Source: Mesorhizobium sp. YM1C-6-2 (GTDB taxonomy: Bacteria; Pseudomonadota; Alphaproteobacteria; Rhizobiales; Rhizobiaceae). Taken from it: 64,000 nt of DNA. The notes beneath the pieces are model-generated. The model was not told the origin of the DNA. It searched no databases and saw nothing but the letters and a program-made list of their open reading frames with translations. Position numbers and translations under genes: made by a program. The DNA is taken from positions 1 through 64,000 of the forward strand of contig NZ_RCIZ01000013.1 in the NCBI RefSeq assembly GCF_003666685.1, written 5' to 3'. How positions within the stretch are numbered: position 1 is the first letter of the stretch; the number at the start of each line of letters is the position of its first letter. Shown here one piece after another: positions 8,777 through 18,318 of this stretch.

Positions 8777-9760
8777 ATGAACCGTGTCCTTTCGGTCGCC
8801 GAGGAACGTTTTCCTATCGCCGGAACCTTCACCATTTCACGGGGATCGAAGACAGAAGCCGAGGTTGTCGCCTGCACGATCGCCGAGGGCGGAAACTCCG
8901 GCCGGGGTGAATGCGTTCCCTACCGCCGCTACGGCGAGACGGTTGCAGGCGTCCGCGCCGAGATCGAGGCCGCCGCGGCCGCGGTTTCCGGCGGCATCAC
9001 CCGCCGGGACCTGCTGAAGATCATGAAGCCTGGCGCGGCCCGCAACGCCGTCGACTGCGCGCTCTGGGACCTGGAAGCCAAGCTTTCCGGCGTCCGTGTC
9101 GCCGAAACGCTCGGCATTGCCTCCCCCGCGCCGCTCGAAACCGCCTTCACCCTCTCGCTCGCTTCGCCGGACGCGATGGCCGCGCAGGCCCGCGAAAACG
9201 CCGCGCGGCCCCTGCTCAAGGTCAAGATCGGCGGCGACGGCGACATCGCCCGCATCCGCGCCGTGCGCGATGCCGCGCCGAAGAGCCGGCTGATCCTCGA
9301 CGCCAACGAAGGCTGGACCGGCGACAACATCCGCGAAAACCTCGCCGCCGCCGCCGAACTCGGCGTTTCGCTGGTCGAGCAGCCCCTGCCGGCCGGCAGG
9401 GACGCGATCCTGGCCCAGATCGACCGTCCCGTGCGCGTCTGCGCCGATGAGAGCGTGCACACCGCCGAGGGCCTGGAAACGCTCGTCGGCCTCTACGACG
9501 CGGTCAACATCAAGCTCGACAAGACCGGCGGGCTCACCGCGGCCCTCGAACTGCGCGACCGCGCCAGGGAATTGGGTTTCGGCATCATGATCGGCTGCAT
9601 GGTCGGCACCTCGCTCGCCATGGCGCCGGCCGTCCTGCTCGCGCAGGGCGCCGATTTCGTCGATCTCGACGGGCCGTTGCTCCTGGCGCGCGACCGCGAG
9701 CCGGGCCTCATCTATCGCGGCTCGCTGGTATCCCCGCCGGAGCCCGCGCTCTGGGGCTAA
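8777..9760 (+). CDS. Dipeptide epimerase (L-Ala-D/L-Glu epimerase type, enolase superfamily)
   Basis: Predicted 327-aa enzyme of the muconate-lactonising subgroup of the enolase superfamily. It likely epimerises L-Ala-D-Glu from recycled murein peptides to L-Ala-L-Glu. The barrel residues are visible: KVKIGG (general base Lys), DANEGW and VEQPL and ADES (metal ligands), and NIKLDKTGG (second Lys). Length fits the family (about 320-345 aa). The last 53 nt overlap the 3-prime end of the convergent MFS gene. The dipeptide specificity is inferred from overall resemblance, since enolase-superfamily members are easily misassigned. Confidence 0.85.
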   Translation: MNRVLSVAEERFPIAGTFTISRGSKTEAEVVACTIAEGGNSGRGECVPYRRYGETVAGVRAEIEAAAAAVSGGITRRDLLKIMKPGAARNAVDCALWDLEAKLSGVRVAETLGIASPAPLETAFTLSLASPDAMAAQARENAARPLLKVKIGGDGDIARIRAVRDAAPKSRLILDANEGWTGDNIRENLAAAAELGVSLVEQPLPAGRDAILAQIDRPVRVCADESVHTAEGLETLVGLYDAVNIKLDKTGGLTAALELRDRARELGFGIMIGCMVGTSLAMAPAVLLAQGADFVDLDGPLLLARDREPGLIYRGSLVSPPEPALWG

Positions 9761-10943
9761 GCGCTGCAGCAATAATTAGCCCGAGCCCCAGCACGGCGAT
9801 AACCGCCATCACATAAAACCCGTCGCCACCGAGCCGCTCATAGAGCGGCCCGCAGGCCAGCGTCACCACGCCGGTCGAAAAGCCGTTGGCGAAATAGGCC
9901 ACGCCCTGCGCGGCGCCGGTGCGCGCCTCCGGCACGGTCTCGCCGATCATCTTCTGCAGGCCGATCAGGAGCAGCCCCGTCGACAGCGCATGCAGCGTCT
10001 GCACCGCGAAGAAGCCCGGCACGCCGAGCCCGAGCGGCTCGATCATCGGAAAGGCTACCCAGCGCAGGACGGCGGCAGCACCCGCGATCATCAGCACCGC
10101 ATTCGCCGAAACCCTGCCGAAAACCCGGTTGAACACCAGGAATACGCAGACTTCCGCCACCACCGACCAGGCCCAGAGGAAGCCGATCGTCGAATCGCTG
10201 ATGCCGATATCCTTCCAGTAGATCGACGCGAAGCCGTAGAGCAGCCCGTGGCTGGCGACGATCACCCCGGTGCCGCTGACGAAGAAGAGAAAATACCGGT
10301 TGAAAAGCCTCGGCGCCGCCTCCTGCAGCCCGGCTGCCGACAGCGGCGAGGCGACGCGCGGCCTGCCCATGCGCGGCGTCACCAGCGCCGCCGCGAGTGC
10401 GGCGAACAGTCCGAAGGCGATCATATAGGGCACCGCGTCGGCGCTGGTCGCGGCAAGGATGATGCCGCCGAAGAAATTGCCGCCGAGGAAGGTCAGAGAC
10501 CCCCAGATGCGCATCTTCGGATAGTTCGATCCGAAGCGCCTGACGCCCGACAGCGCCAACGAATCGGCCAGCGGCGATTGCGGCGTCCAGAACACGTTGA
10601 GCGCCAGCGTCACCGCCAGCACCACCGCATAGGTCGGCGACAGGAAATAACCGAGCGACAGCAGGAAGGCGGCCACCGAGATCGCGATCAGCACGTTGGC
10701 CCGGTCGCTTGCCCGGTCGGCCAGGCTGGAGATGATCGGCGTCGTGACGACGCGCAGGAAGATCGGCGCCGACAGTATGATCGCTATCTCTTCCGGCCCG
10801 AATCCCTTGGCCGCCAGCCAGAGCGGGAAATACGGCACGTTCACGCCGAGCGACAGGAACACTGCCGCGAAGATCAGCGATATCCTGAGTTCGAAATGGC
10901 GCGGCTTGACGAGCTGTTCAGGCTGGAGAGACGGCAAGGACAT
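9708..10943 (-). CDS. MFS transporter (HcaT / MFS_1-like)
   Basis: Predicted 411-aa inner-membrane transporter of the major facilitator superfamily with about 12 hydrophobic segments. The N-terminal half has a loop ASLADRASDRANV-like motif A after helix 2, and the overall look (FFAVQTLHALSTG, ALAANVFWTP-like segments) resembles the 3-phenylpropionate transporter HcaT group. Substrate is unknown. It is convergent with the epimerase gene and overlaps it by 53 nt at the 3-prime end. Its own start at 10943 is preceded by a 250-nt gap before the next minus-strand gene. Confidence 0.85.
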   Translation of the reverse strand: MSLPSLQPEQLVKPRHFELRISLIFAAVFLSLGVNVPYFPLWLAAKGFGPEEIAIILSAPIFLRVVTTPIISSLADRASDRANVLIAISVAAFLLSLGYFLSPTYAVVLAVTLALNVFWTPQSPLADSLALSGVRRFGSNYPKMRIWGSLTFLGGNFFGGIILAATSADAVPYMIAFGLFAALAAALVTPRMGRPRVASPLSAAGLQEAAPRLFNRYFLFFVSGTGVIVASHGLLYGFASIYWKDIGISDSTIGFLWAWSVVAEVCVFLVFNRVFGRVSANAVLMIAGAAAVLRWVAFPMIEPLGLGVPGFFAVQTLHALSTGLLLIGLQKMIGETVPEARTGAAQGVAYFANGFSTGVVTLACGPLYERLGGDGFYVMAVIAVLGLGLIIAAALSPRARAPAGIPASRDR

Positions 10944-11195
10944 GGGGGACGGACGGTCCGGCTGGCGCTGCTCGGACCGGGCGCCGAGAGTCGAGCCCCC
11001 TTATCATGCAAGGCTTGCCGGCGGAACTGGCTGGACCAATCGTCGCGGGCGGCGGCACGGGCAGAGGTGCTGAGCCGAGCACGCCGAGCTTCGCCGCGTG
11101 GCGGTCGGCGGCCCGGTGGGGCCGGGCCACCGTCTCCATGAAACGGCGGGACGACTCGACGGCCGCCTTGCGATGTCCAGGCATCGTGGCGCCTC

Positions 11196-12029
11196 TCAGG
11201 CGGCTTCGACCGACCGTTCGATCAGCCGTGCGTCGATCGTCACCGGCACCAGCCTGTCCGGCGAGAGCGACGGCGTCGCCCTGATGTACGGCCAGTGGAT
11301 GATCTCCATCGTGCCGTCGAAATGCTCGACCACGGCCGTGCAGCTTTCCACCCAGTCGCCGGTGTTGATGTAGCGGACATCGCCGAATGTCTCGATCGCC
11401 GCGTGGTGGATGTGGCCGCAGATGACGCCGTCCACGTCGGAGCGTCTGGCTTCCTCGGTCAGCACGTCCTGGAAAGCGCCGATGAAGTTCACCGCCTGCT
11501 TCACCTTGATCTTGGCCCAGGATGAGAACGACCAGTAAGGCAGCCCCATCCCCCGCCGCACGCGCGCCACCAGCCGGTTGGTCAGCATGGCGAATTCGTA
11601 GGCGCGGTCGCCCAGATAGGCGAGCCAGCGCACGTTCATCACCACGGTGTCGAACTGGTCGCCATGGATGACCAGATATCGCTTGCCGTCGGCGGCGATG
11701 TGGACCGCGCGGTCGGCGACCACGATGCCGCCGAAATGCGTGCCCTGGAACATGCGCAGGAACTCGTCGTGATTGCCGGCGAGATAGGTGATGCTGGTGC
11801 CCTTGCGCGCCTGGCGCAGCAGCTTCTGCACCACGTCGTTGTGCGTCTGCGGCCAGTGCCAGGACCGGCGCAGCCGCCAGCCGTCGACGATATCGCCAAC
11901 CAGGAAGATCGTCTCCGCCTCGTGGTGCCTGAGGAAGTCGATCAGGAAATCCGCCTTCGCGGCTCTCGATCCGAGATGCACGTCGGAGATGAAAAGGGTG
12001 CGGAACTGCTTGGTGGCCTGGCCCTGCAT
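11196..12029 (-). CDS. UDP-2,3-diacylglucosamine diphosphatase-like metallophosphoesterase
   Basis: Predicted 277-aa calcineurin-like phosphoesterase of the LpxH/YbbF group (COG2908 type). All metal-binding motifs are visible in order: DVHLG, GDIVDGW, GNHDE, a His in IHGDQFD and GHIHHA. LpxH removes UMP from UDP-diacylglucosamine in lipid A synthesis, but alphaproteobacteria usually use LpxI for that step, so this paralogue may act on another phospho-lipid or envelope substrate. I chose the ATG at 12029, just before FRTLFISDVHLG; an ATG at 12074 would add 15 residues. It stands alone between the MFS and SDR genes. Confidence 0.82.
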   Translation of the reverse strand: MQGQATKQFRTLFISDVHLGSRAAKADFLIDFLRHHEAETIFLVGDIVDGWRLRRSWHWPQTHNDVVQKLLRQARKGTSITYLAGNHDEFLRMFQGTHFGGIVVADRAVHIAADGKRYLVIHGDQFDTVVMNVRWLAYLGDRAYEFAMLTNRLVARVRRGMGLPYWSFSSWAKIKVKQAVNFIGAFQDVLTEEARRSDVDGVICGHIHHAAIETFGDVRYINTGDWVESCTAVVEHFDGTMEIIHWPYIRATPSLSPDRLVPVTIDARLIERSVEAA

Positions 12030-12295
12030 GGTCGTCCAACCGTTGCGTTTTGAGGTGCCTATGCCCCGATTCATGCAACAGGCGTGTGACGGTTCCCCTT
12101 GAGAGGAGAGTGGTCGGTTGTGCATTCGGCCGAAGGCCGCAAGCTCGACCGTGCGTCGCGCGTTATGATGCGCCCCCGCGGAGGGCCAGCCGCCGGCAGG
12201 CGGCGAAAGGACGACACACCCCGTGAGCGCAAGACAGACGGTTGCGGCATCCACCGGCCACGGCTAGCTTCCGGGCCAAACACAGGAGAAGAAAA

Positions 12296-13075
12296 ATGGA
12301 CCTCGGCATTCGCGGAAAGAAAGCCATCGTCTGCGCATCGAGCCGCGGGCTGGGCAAGGGTTGCGCCGAAGCGCTGGCGGAAGCCGGCTGCGACCTCGTC
12401 GTCAACGGCCGCGACGAGGCCGTGCTTGCCCGCACCGCAACCGAGATTCGCGACCGTTTCGGCGTCGCCGTCACCGAGGTGCCGGGCGACGTCGCCGATC
12501 CGGCGATCCAGAAGCGGCTCCTCGCCGCCGCTCCGCAGCCCGACATACTGGTGAACAACAATGGCGGCCCGCCCTACCGGCCGTTCAGCGAGCTCGACCG
12601 CGAGGCGATCCTGAAGGGCGTCACCAACAACATGGTGGCGCCGCTGGAGCTCATCCAGGCGGTCATGGGCGGCATGGCGGAGCGCGGTTTCGGCCGCATC
12701 GTCAACATCACTTCGCTCTCCGTCTACATGCCGATCCCCGGCCTCGACCTCTCCTCCGGCGCGCGCGCCGGCCTGACCTCCTTCCTCGCCGGGGTGGGAC
12801 GGACCGTTGCCGACAGAAACGTCACCATCAACCATATCCTGCCCGGCAAGCTCGACACCGACCGCCTGCGTGGCCCGCATGAGCCGGGCTCGGTCGAGGA
12901 TCCGGCCGCCGCCGCCAAGCGAAAGGCCGAGCAGGCCGTCGGCATACCGGCCAAGCGTCTCGGCACGCCGCAGGAGTTCGGCCAGGTCTGCGCTTTTCTC
13001 TGTTCGGTGCACGCCGGCTACCTGACCGGCCAGAACATCCGCGTCGACGGCGGGCTTTATGTCAGCGCCTTCTGA
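12296..13075 (+). CDS. SDR-fold protein (beta-ketoacyl reductase-like) lacking the YxxxK motif
   Basis: Predicted 259-aa Rossmann-fold protein of the short-chain dehydrogenase superfamily. The nucleotide-binding loop reads ASSRGLGKG (residues 14-22) instead of TGxxxGxG, and NNNGG and NITSLS are present. Where the catalytic Tyr-x3-Lys should be, the sequence is SSGARAGL, so Tyr is replaced by Ser and Lys by Arg. This matches the atypical BKR-like SDR subgroup that is known to miss the catalytic tetrad. The start at 12296 has a clear AGGAG 6 nt upstream. It may be an enzyme with altered chemistry or a non-catalytic binding protein. Neighbour is malic enzyme, 163 nt downstream. Confidence 0.85.
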   Translation: MDLGIRGKKAIVCASSRGLGKGCAEALAEAGCDLVVNGRDEAVLARTATEIRDRFGVAVTEVPGDVADPAIQKRLLAAAPQPDILVNNNGGPPYRPFSELDREAILKGVTNNMVAPLELIQAVMGGMAERGFGRIVNITSLSVYMPIPGLDLSSGARAGLTSFLAGVGRTVADRNVTINHILPGKLDTDRLRGPHEPGSVEDPAAAAKRKAEQAVGIPAKRLGTPQEFGQVCAFLCSVHAGYLTGQNIRVDGGLYVSAF

Positions 13076-13238
13076 CCCCTGGCCTGAATCGATCTCGCAG
13101 CCGGCCCCACCAAACTGTTGGAATCGGCGGGTTTTTACCGGCCGCGTCCGATCGCCGCTTTTTGCTCCGACGGCCTCGCAAATCCGCCCGTGCATGATAG
13201 AACGCCATTGACGTGCCCAAGGGATGGAGCGGATCGGG

Positions 13239-15560
13239 ATGGAGACGGACAAACAGAAAATCGCGCGCTTCGACCTCGACCAGGCCGCGCTTTTCTTCCA
13301 CAAATACCCAAAACCCGGAAAGCTGGAGATCCAGGCGACCAAGCCGTTAGGCAACCAGCGCGACCTCGCGCTCGCCTATTCGCCCGGCGTCGCCGCGCCT
13401 TGCCTTGCGATCCGCGACGAGCCTGACCTCGCCGCCGACTACACCGGCCGCGCCAATCTCGTCGGCGTCGTCTCCAACGGCACGGCCGTGCTCGGCCTCG
13501 GCAATATCGGCCCGCTGGCCTCAAAGCCGGTGATGGAGGGCAAGGCCGTCCTGTTCAAGAAATTCGCCGACATCGACGTCTTCGACATCGAGATCGACGC
13601 ACCCGACATCGAGCGCATGGTCAGCACGATCTCTGCGCTGGAGCCGACCTTTGGCGGCATCAACCTCGAGGACATCAAGGCACCCGAATGCTTCGAGGTC
13701 GAGGAACGCCTGAAGGCGGCGATGAGCATTCCCGTGTTCCACGACGATCAGCACGGCACCGCGATCATCGTCGCCGCCGCCGTCCTCAACGGGCTGGAAC
13801 TCGCCGGCAAGAACCTCTCCGAGGTCAAGATCGTCACCTCGGGCGCGGGAGCGGCCGCCCTCGCCTGCCTGAACCTCCTCGTCTCGCTCGGCGCAAAGGT
13901 CGAGAACATCTGGGTCACCGACCGTTTCGGCGTCGCCTACAAGGGCCGCGTCGATGAGATGGATCGCTGGAAGGACCCCTTCGTCAAGGACACCCCGCAC
14001 CGCACGCTTGCCGACGTCATTTCCGGCGCCGATGTCTTCCTCGGCCTTTCCGCCGCCGGCGTGCTCGGCCCCGATCTCCTGAAGGACATGGCGTCGAAGC
14101 CGCTGGTTCTGGCGCTTGCCAACCCCACCCCTGAAATCATGCCGGACGTGGCGCGCGCCGCCCGCCCCGACGCGATGATCTGCACCGGCCGCTCGGACTT
14201 CCCCAACCAGGTCAACAACGTGCTGTGCTTCCCCTACATCTTCCGGGGAGCGCTCGACTGCGGCGCGCGCGCCATCAACGAGGAGATGAAGATGGCGGCG
14301 GTGCGCGCCATTGCCGCCCTCGCCCGCGAGGAGCCCTCCGACGTCGCCGCCCGCGCCTACGCCGAGGAGACGCCGACCTTCGGCCCGGATTTCCTCATCC
14401 CCTCGCCCTTCGACCCGCGCCTCATCCTGCGCATCGCGCCCGCCGTCGCCAGGGCCGCCTGCCAGAGCGGCGTCGCCGCGCGCCCGATCGAGGATTTCGA
14501 CGCCTATGTCGACAGGCTGAACCGCTTCGTCTTCCGCTCCGGACTGGTCATGAAGCCGGTCTTCTCCATCGCCAAGAGCGCACAGTCCAAGCGCGTCATC
14601 TATGCCGACGGCGAGGACGAGCGCGTGCTGCGCGCCGCCCAGGTGGTGCTCGAGGAAGGCATCGCCGAGCCGATCCTCGTCGGCCGCCCCAACGTCGTCG
14701 ACGTCAGGCTCAAGCGCTACGGGCTGCGCATCCGCCCGGGCGTCGACTTCGAGCTCATCAATCCCGAGGACGATCCGCGCTACCGCGCCTATGTCGATCT
14801 CCTCATCGAGCTGATGGGTCGGCGCGGCGTCACCCAGGAGGCGGCCCGCCTCATGGTCCGCGGCAATCCGACAGTGATTGCGGCGCTGACCGTCAAGCGC
14901 GGCGATGCCGACGCCATGATCTGCGGGCTGGAGGGCCGTTTCGAGCGCCATCTGCGCAACGTCACGCTGATCATCGGCCGCCGCCCCTCGATCCAGGACC
15001 GCGACCTCTCCACGCTCTCCATGCTGATCGCCCAGCGCGGGGTGATCTTCCTCACCGACACCTATGTCACCATCGATCCCACCGCGGAGGAGGTCGCCGA
15101 GATGACGGTGCTCGCCGCCGAGGAGATCCGGCGCTTCGGCATCGAGCCGAAGGCCGCGCTGCTGTCGTTCTCCGACTTCGGTTCGCGCGACGCGCCGAGT
15201 TCGCGCAAGATGCGCCGCGCCGGCGAGATCCTGCGGGAGATCGCCCCCGACCTGGAGTTCGACGGCGAGATGCATGCCGACAGCGCGATGTCGGAACTGC
15301 TGCGCCAGCGCGTGTTTCCGCATTCGAGGCTGAAGGGCGAGGCGAATCTGCTCGTCTTCCCGAACCTCGACGCGGCGAACATCACCCTCAATGCTCTCAA
15401 GCAGATGTTGGATGCGCTGCATGTCGGGCCGATCCTGCTCGGCACCGCCAAGCCGGCCCATATCCTGACGCCCTCGGTCACCTCGCGCGGCATCGTCAAC
15501 ATGACGGCGCTGGCCATCGCCGAGGGTGCTCACAAGACGCAGGAGGCCGCGCAGGCGTGA
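13239..15560 (+). CDS. maeB: NADP-dependent malic enzyme with C-terminal phosphotransacetylase-like domain
   Basis: Predicted 773-aa enzyme converting malate to pyruvate, CO2 and NADPH. Residues about 1-420 hold the malic enzyme fold (YSPGVAAPC, the tyrosine/lysine region and FHDDQHGTA, then the NADP fold with [10 protein letters not shown]). From about 440 to 773 comes the phosphate acetyltransferase-like domain that in this family has lost PTA activity and senses acetyl-CoA. The hybrid layout is usual for alphaproteobacterial MaeB/Tme. I use the ATG at 13239 because GGAG lies 9 nt upstream; the ATG at 13224 has AAGGG directly abutting it and would add five residues. Confidence 0.93.
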   Translation: METDKQKIARFDLDQAALFFHKYPKPGKLEIQATKPLGNQRDLALAYSPGVAAPCLAIRDEPDLAADYTGRANLVGVVSNGTAVLGLGNIGPLASKPVMEGKAVLFKKFADIDVFDIEIDAPDIERMVSTISALEPTFGGINLEDIKAPECFEVEERLKAAMSIPVFHDDQHGTAIIVAAAVLNGLELAGKNLSEVKIVTSGAGAAALACLNLLVSLGAKVENIWVTDRFGVAYKGRVDEMDRWKDPFVKDTPHRTLADVISGADVFLGLSAAGVLGPDLLKDMASKPLVLALANPTPEIMPDVARAARPDAMICTGRSDFPNQVNNVLCFPYIFRGALDCGARAINEEMKMAAVRAIAALAREEPSDVAARAYAEETPTFGPDFLIPSPFDPRLILRIAPAVARAACQSGVAARPIEDFDAYVDRLNRFVFRSGLVMKPVFSIAKSAQSKRVIYADGEDERVLRAAQVVLEEGIAEPILVGRPNVVDVRLKRYGLRIRPGVDFELINPEDDPRYRAYVDLLIELMGRRGVTQEAARLMVRGNPTVIAALTVKRGDADAMICGLEGRFERHLRNVTLIIGRRPSIQDRDLSTLSMLIAQRGVIFLTDTYVTIDPTAEEVAEMTVLAAEEIRRFGIEPKAALLSFSDFGSRDAPSSRKMRRAGEILREIAPDLEFDGEMHADSAMSELLRQRVFPHSRLKGEANLLVFPNLDAANITLNALKQMLDALHVGPILLGTAKPAHILTPSVTSRGIVNMTALAIAEGAHKTQEAAQA

Positions 15561-15652
15561 TCTCGCGCGCGGACGCGGGCGGCGACACGATCCGAACGAA
15601 GGATTAACCTCGCCGTCGCTAGATTTGCCAATCATCGATTCATGCGGCGGGA

Positions 15653-16873
15653 ATGCAACGAATGGCGGTAAGACCGCAAAGTCTTGGCCGGCTTGCCGCA
15701 TTGATTGCAGCGACCTTTGTCCTGGCATCTTTGTCCTTCGAGGCTATGGCGGCCAGTTCCCGCGTCTGCCGCCAGTTGGAAGCCGAGCTCGCTTCCGGCG
15801 GTGGCGGTGGCCGCTCCTCGGCGCAGTTGCGCAAGCAGGACGCATCGATCGCCCGGCAGCGCGAGCAGTTGCAGATCGCCAAGCGGGAAGCCCGCCGCGC
15901 CGGCTGCGGTTTCCGGCTCTTCGGCGGCTCCAATTCATGCAGTTCGGTCAATCTCAAGATCGAGAAGATGGAGCGCAACCTCCAGGCGCTTCAGCGCCGC
16001 CGCTCGGCCGATGCGGGCTCGGGGAGGTCGCGCTCCCAGATCATGGCGGCGCTGCGCGCAAACGGTTGCCGCGACGATGCCGCCGCCGAACGCCGCCCGC
16101 CGCAGATCCTGGACGGCCCGCGCAACCTTCTCGACCAGATTTTTGGAGGCGGCGTCCGCCAGCGCGGGTCGATAGAGGAGCTTGGCGAACCACCAGGCCG
16201 GCGAGATGACAACAGGAACGTCCGCCGTGCCCCGCGAGAGCCCGAGGGCGGCTGGGTGAACGATGGCGGCCGCATCCGCTATTCGGCGCCGCCCGGCAGC
16301 TACCGCACGCTCTGCGTGCGCACCTGCGACGGCTATTATTTCCCGATGTCGAGCGCTTCGTCCCCATCCGACTTCGAGCGCGACCAGGCCAACTGCCAGA
16401 CGAGCTGTCCCGGGACGGATGTGCAGATCTACTACCACCGCCAGGGCCAGGAATCGGAAGCCATGGTCTCCGGGCTCTCCGGCCGGCCCTATGCCGACCT
16501 TCCCGCTGCCTGGCTCTACAAGCAGGCCGGGACGCCGAGCCCGGCCGGCTGCGGTTGCAATGTACCGAGAAATGGCGAGGCGAAGAACTACAGCATCATC
16601 GCCGGCAATCCGCCGGCCACACCACCCGCCGAAGAACCTGTCACGCCCCGCCCGACCGGCCGCCCCGATCCCGCCGCCGACCCCGAGACGCTGGACAACC
16701 TCGAAGGCGGGCTCGACGCCGAGGCCTTGCGGCGTGCGGCGCTGGCGCCGAAGGTCAACAGATCGAAGTCTCCGGCGGAAGAGCGCAGGATCAGGGTCGT
16801 CGGGCCTGTATTCCTGCCCGACCCAAAAGAGGCAGCAGATCCGCAAGCTCCGGGCCTGAATCCAATCCGGTGA
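15653..16873 (+). CDS. DUF2865 domain-containing exported protein
   Basis: Predicted 406-aa exported protein of unknown function found in Hyphomicrobiales. An N-terminal signal peptide ends near FEAMAAS. A basic coiled-coil-like part (about residues 35-120) follows. The conserved domain has paired cysteines and the strings [16 protein letters not shown] and CQTSCPG, which are typical of DUF2865. The last 60 residues are Pro/Arg-rich. A second ATG nine nt later (15662) is equally possible. The final 83 nt overlap the 3-prime end of the convergent gltX gene, a long tail-to-tail overlap in which both C-termini look genuine. Confidence 0.88.
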   Translation: MQRMAVRPQSLGRLAALIAATFVLASLSFEAMAASSRVCRQLEAELASGGGGGRSSAQLRKQDASIARQREQLQIAKREARRAGCGFRLFGGSNSCSSVNLKIEKMERNLQALQRRRSADAGSGRSRSQIMAALRANGCRDDAAAERRPPQILDGPRNLLDQIFGGGVRQRGSIEELGEPPGRRDDNRNVRRAPREPEGGWVNDGGRIRYSAPPGSYRTLCVRTCDGYYFPMSSASSPSDFERDQANCQTSCPGTDVQIYYHRQGQESEAMVSGLSGRPYADLPAAWLYKQAGTPSPAGCGCNVPRNGEAKNYSIIAGNPPATPPAEEPVTPRPTGRPDPAADPETLDNLEGGLDAEALRRAALAPKVNRSKSPAEERRIRVVGPVFLPDPKEAADPQAPGLNPIR

Positions 16874-18164
16874 GCGCGAGGCGGAGCGGAGCGTAGAGCA
16901 TCTTGCCCTTGCGGCGCGTCTCTTCCTTCACCGTGTCGATCCAGCTCTTCCAGGTATCGCCGTCCCAAGGCTCCTGCGGCAGCAGGTCGAAGGCCTTCTG
17001 GACGAACTCCCGGTCGTTCTCCGAAAAGTCGGGCGGCACGTCGGGTCCCCGCTGCACGATGCGCCACCAGTTGGTGGCGTCCGAAAGCTTGTCGAGATTG
17101 CCGCGGACGGCGAGCCAGAACGGCTCCGCGTGGTCGCCCATGATGCCGAACGCCGCCAGCCGATCGCGCGCCTCGTCGAACGGCATCTGACGCAGCAGAT
17201 CGCGATTGAGCGCATTCAGGTCTTCCGGGTCGAACTTGGCCGCCGATTTCGAGGTCGCGCCGAGCTCGAAACGCTGCGCCAGATCGGACATGGACGGCGC
17301 CGCCACCACGTTTTCGGAGGTTCCGGTGAGCACGGCGAGCGAGGCGACGGTCATTGGCTCCATGCCTGCTTCGCGCAGGCCGGCGATCGACAGCGCGCCC
17401 GTGCGTTTCGACAGCGCTTCGCCGGTCGATGTCGTCAGCAGATTGTGATGGCCGAAGGTCGGCGGCTCGGCGCCCAGCGCCTTGAACAGGGCGATCTGCA
17501 CGCCGGTGTTGGTGACGTGATCATCGCCGCGGATGACGTGGGTGATGTCCAGGTCGATGTCGTCGACGACCGAAGGCAGCGTGTAGAGATAGGTGCCGTC
17601 CTCGCGGATCAGGATCGGGTCGGACAGCGAGGCCAGGTCGATCGTCTCCTCGCCGCGTACGAGATCGTTCCACTCGACCTCCGTCCGTTCGGGCTCCATC
17701 GGATCGTTGCGGAAGTTCGGCAGCAGGAAACGCCAGTGCGGCCTGCGCCCATCCGATTCATATTCGGCGATCTGGGCGTGCGTGAGCTGCAACGCCTCGC
17801 GTCCATAGACCGGCGGCAGTCCCCGTGTGCGGCGTATCTTGCGCCTGAGGTCCAGTTCCTCCGGCGTCTCGTAGCAGGCATAGAGCACCCCTGCCCGCTT
17901 CAGCCTGTCTACCGCGCCCTCATAGATTTCGAAGCGCCGCGACTGGTACTCGGTCGCGTCCTGGAAGATGCCGAGCCAATGCAGGTCGTAGAGGATTGCG
18001 TCGGCATATTCCTGCCGGGAGCGCGCCACATCGGTATCGTCGAAACGCTGGACGAAGTTGCCGCCGTTCTTCATGGCGAACAGCCAGTTGAACAGCGCCG
18101 TGCGGGCATTGCCGATATGGATATGGCCGGTGGGCGACGGGGCGAAGCGAACGGTAACGGTCAT
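16791..18164 (-). CDS. gltX: Glutamyl-tRNA synthetase (second type)
   Basis: Predicted 457-aa class I aminoacyl-tRNA synthetase. [11 protein letters not shown] is the HIGH-type signature and LSKRTG is the KMSKS-type loop. Length and sequence fit a nondiscriminating or paralogous GltX of alphaproteobacteria, which often carry two copies; whether this copy charges tRNA-Glu or tRNA-Gln cannot be told here. I start at the ATG at 18164 ([11 protein letters not shown]), 25 residues inside the longest frame, because the signature normally begins within ten residues of the N-terminus. It is convergent with the DUF2865 gene. Confidence 0.92.
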   Translation of the reverse strand: MTVTVRFAPSPTGHIHIGNARTALFNWLFAMKNGGNFVQRFDDTDVARSRQEYADAILYDLHWLGIFQDATEYQSRRFEIYEGAVDRLKRAGVLYACYETPEELDLRRKIRRTRGLPPVYGREALQLTHAQIAEYESDGRRPHWRFLLPNFRNDPMEPERTEVEWNDLVRGEETIDLASLSDPILIREDGTYLYTLPSVVDDIDLDITHVIRGDDHVTNTGVQIALFKALGAEPPTFGHHNLLTTSTGEALSKRTGALSIAGLREAGMEPMTVASLAVLTGTSENVVAAPSMSDLAQRFELGATSKSAAKFDPEDLNALNRDLLRQMPFDEARDRLAAFGIMGDHAEPFWLAVRGNLDKLSDATNWWRIVQRGPDVPPDFSENDREFVQKAFDLLPQEPWDGDTWKSWIDTVKEETRRKGKMLYAPLRLALTGLDSGPELADLLPLLGRAGIQARRP

Positions 18165-18280
18165 TGGCGGGCCGTAAACAAAGGTTCCGGAAGTTACAAC
18201 ACAAATCGCCTCTGCACCCGCCGGCGAGACATAAAGCATGCGGTCCGGCTTGGGAAGTGCCGGCTAACCTACGGGTACGG

Positions 18281-18314
18281 AAGAACTGCCCGGCTGCATA
18301 TGGCAGCCGGGCAG
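18281..18314 (-). terminator. Terminator of the ABC exporter gene
   Basis: A perfect 12-bp stem (18286-18297 with 18303-18314) lies a few bases after the stop of the minus-strand ABC gene. On the minus strand it is followed by TTCTT. The plus strand lacks a U-tract, so it serves the minus strand. Confidence 0.65.
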
Positions 18315-18318
18315 CATG

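Noticed and set aside
10944-11195. Minus-strand continuation encoding a small Ala/Pro-rich protein
   Set aside because: No ribosome site, domain or family feature; composition matches noncoding GC-rich DNA.
13521-15728. Open frame of 735 codons on the minus strand opposite the malic enzyme gene
   Set aside because: GC-rich third positions create long antisense frames; the translation is biased to Asp, Arg, Gly and Ala, has no domain, and the sense gene is certain.
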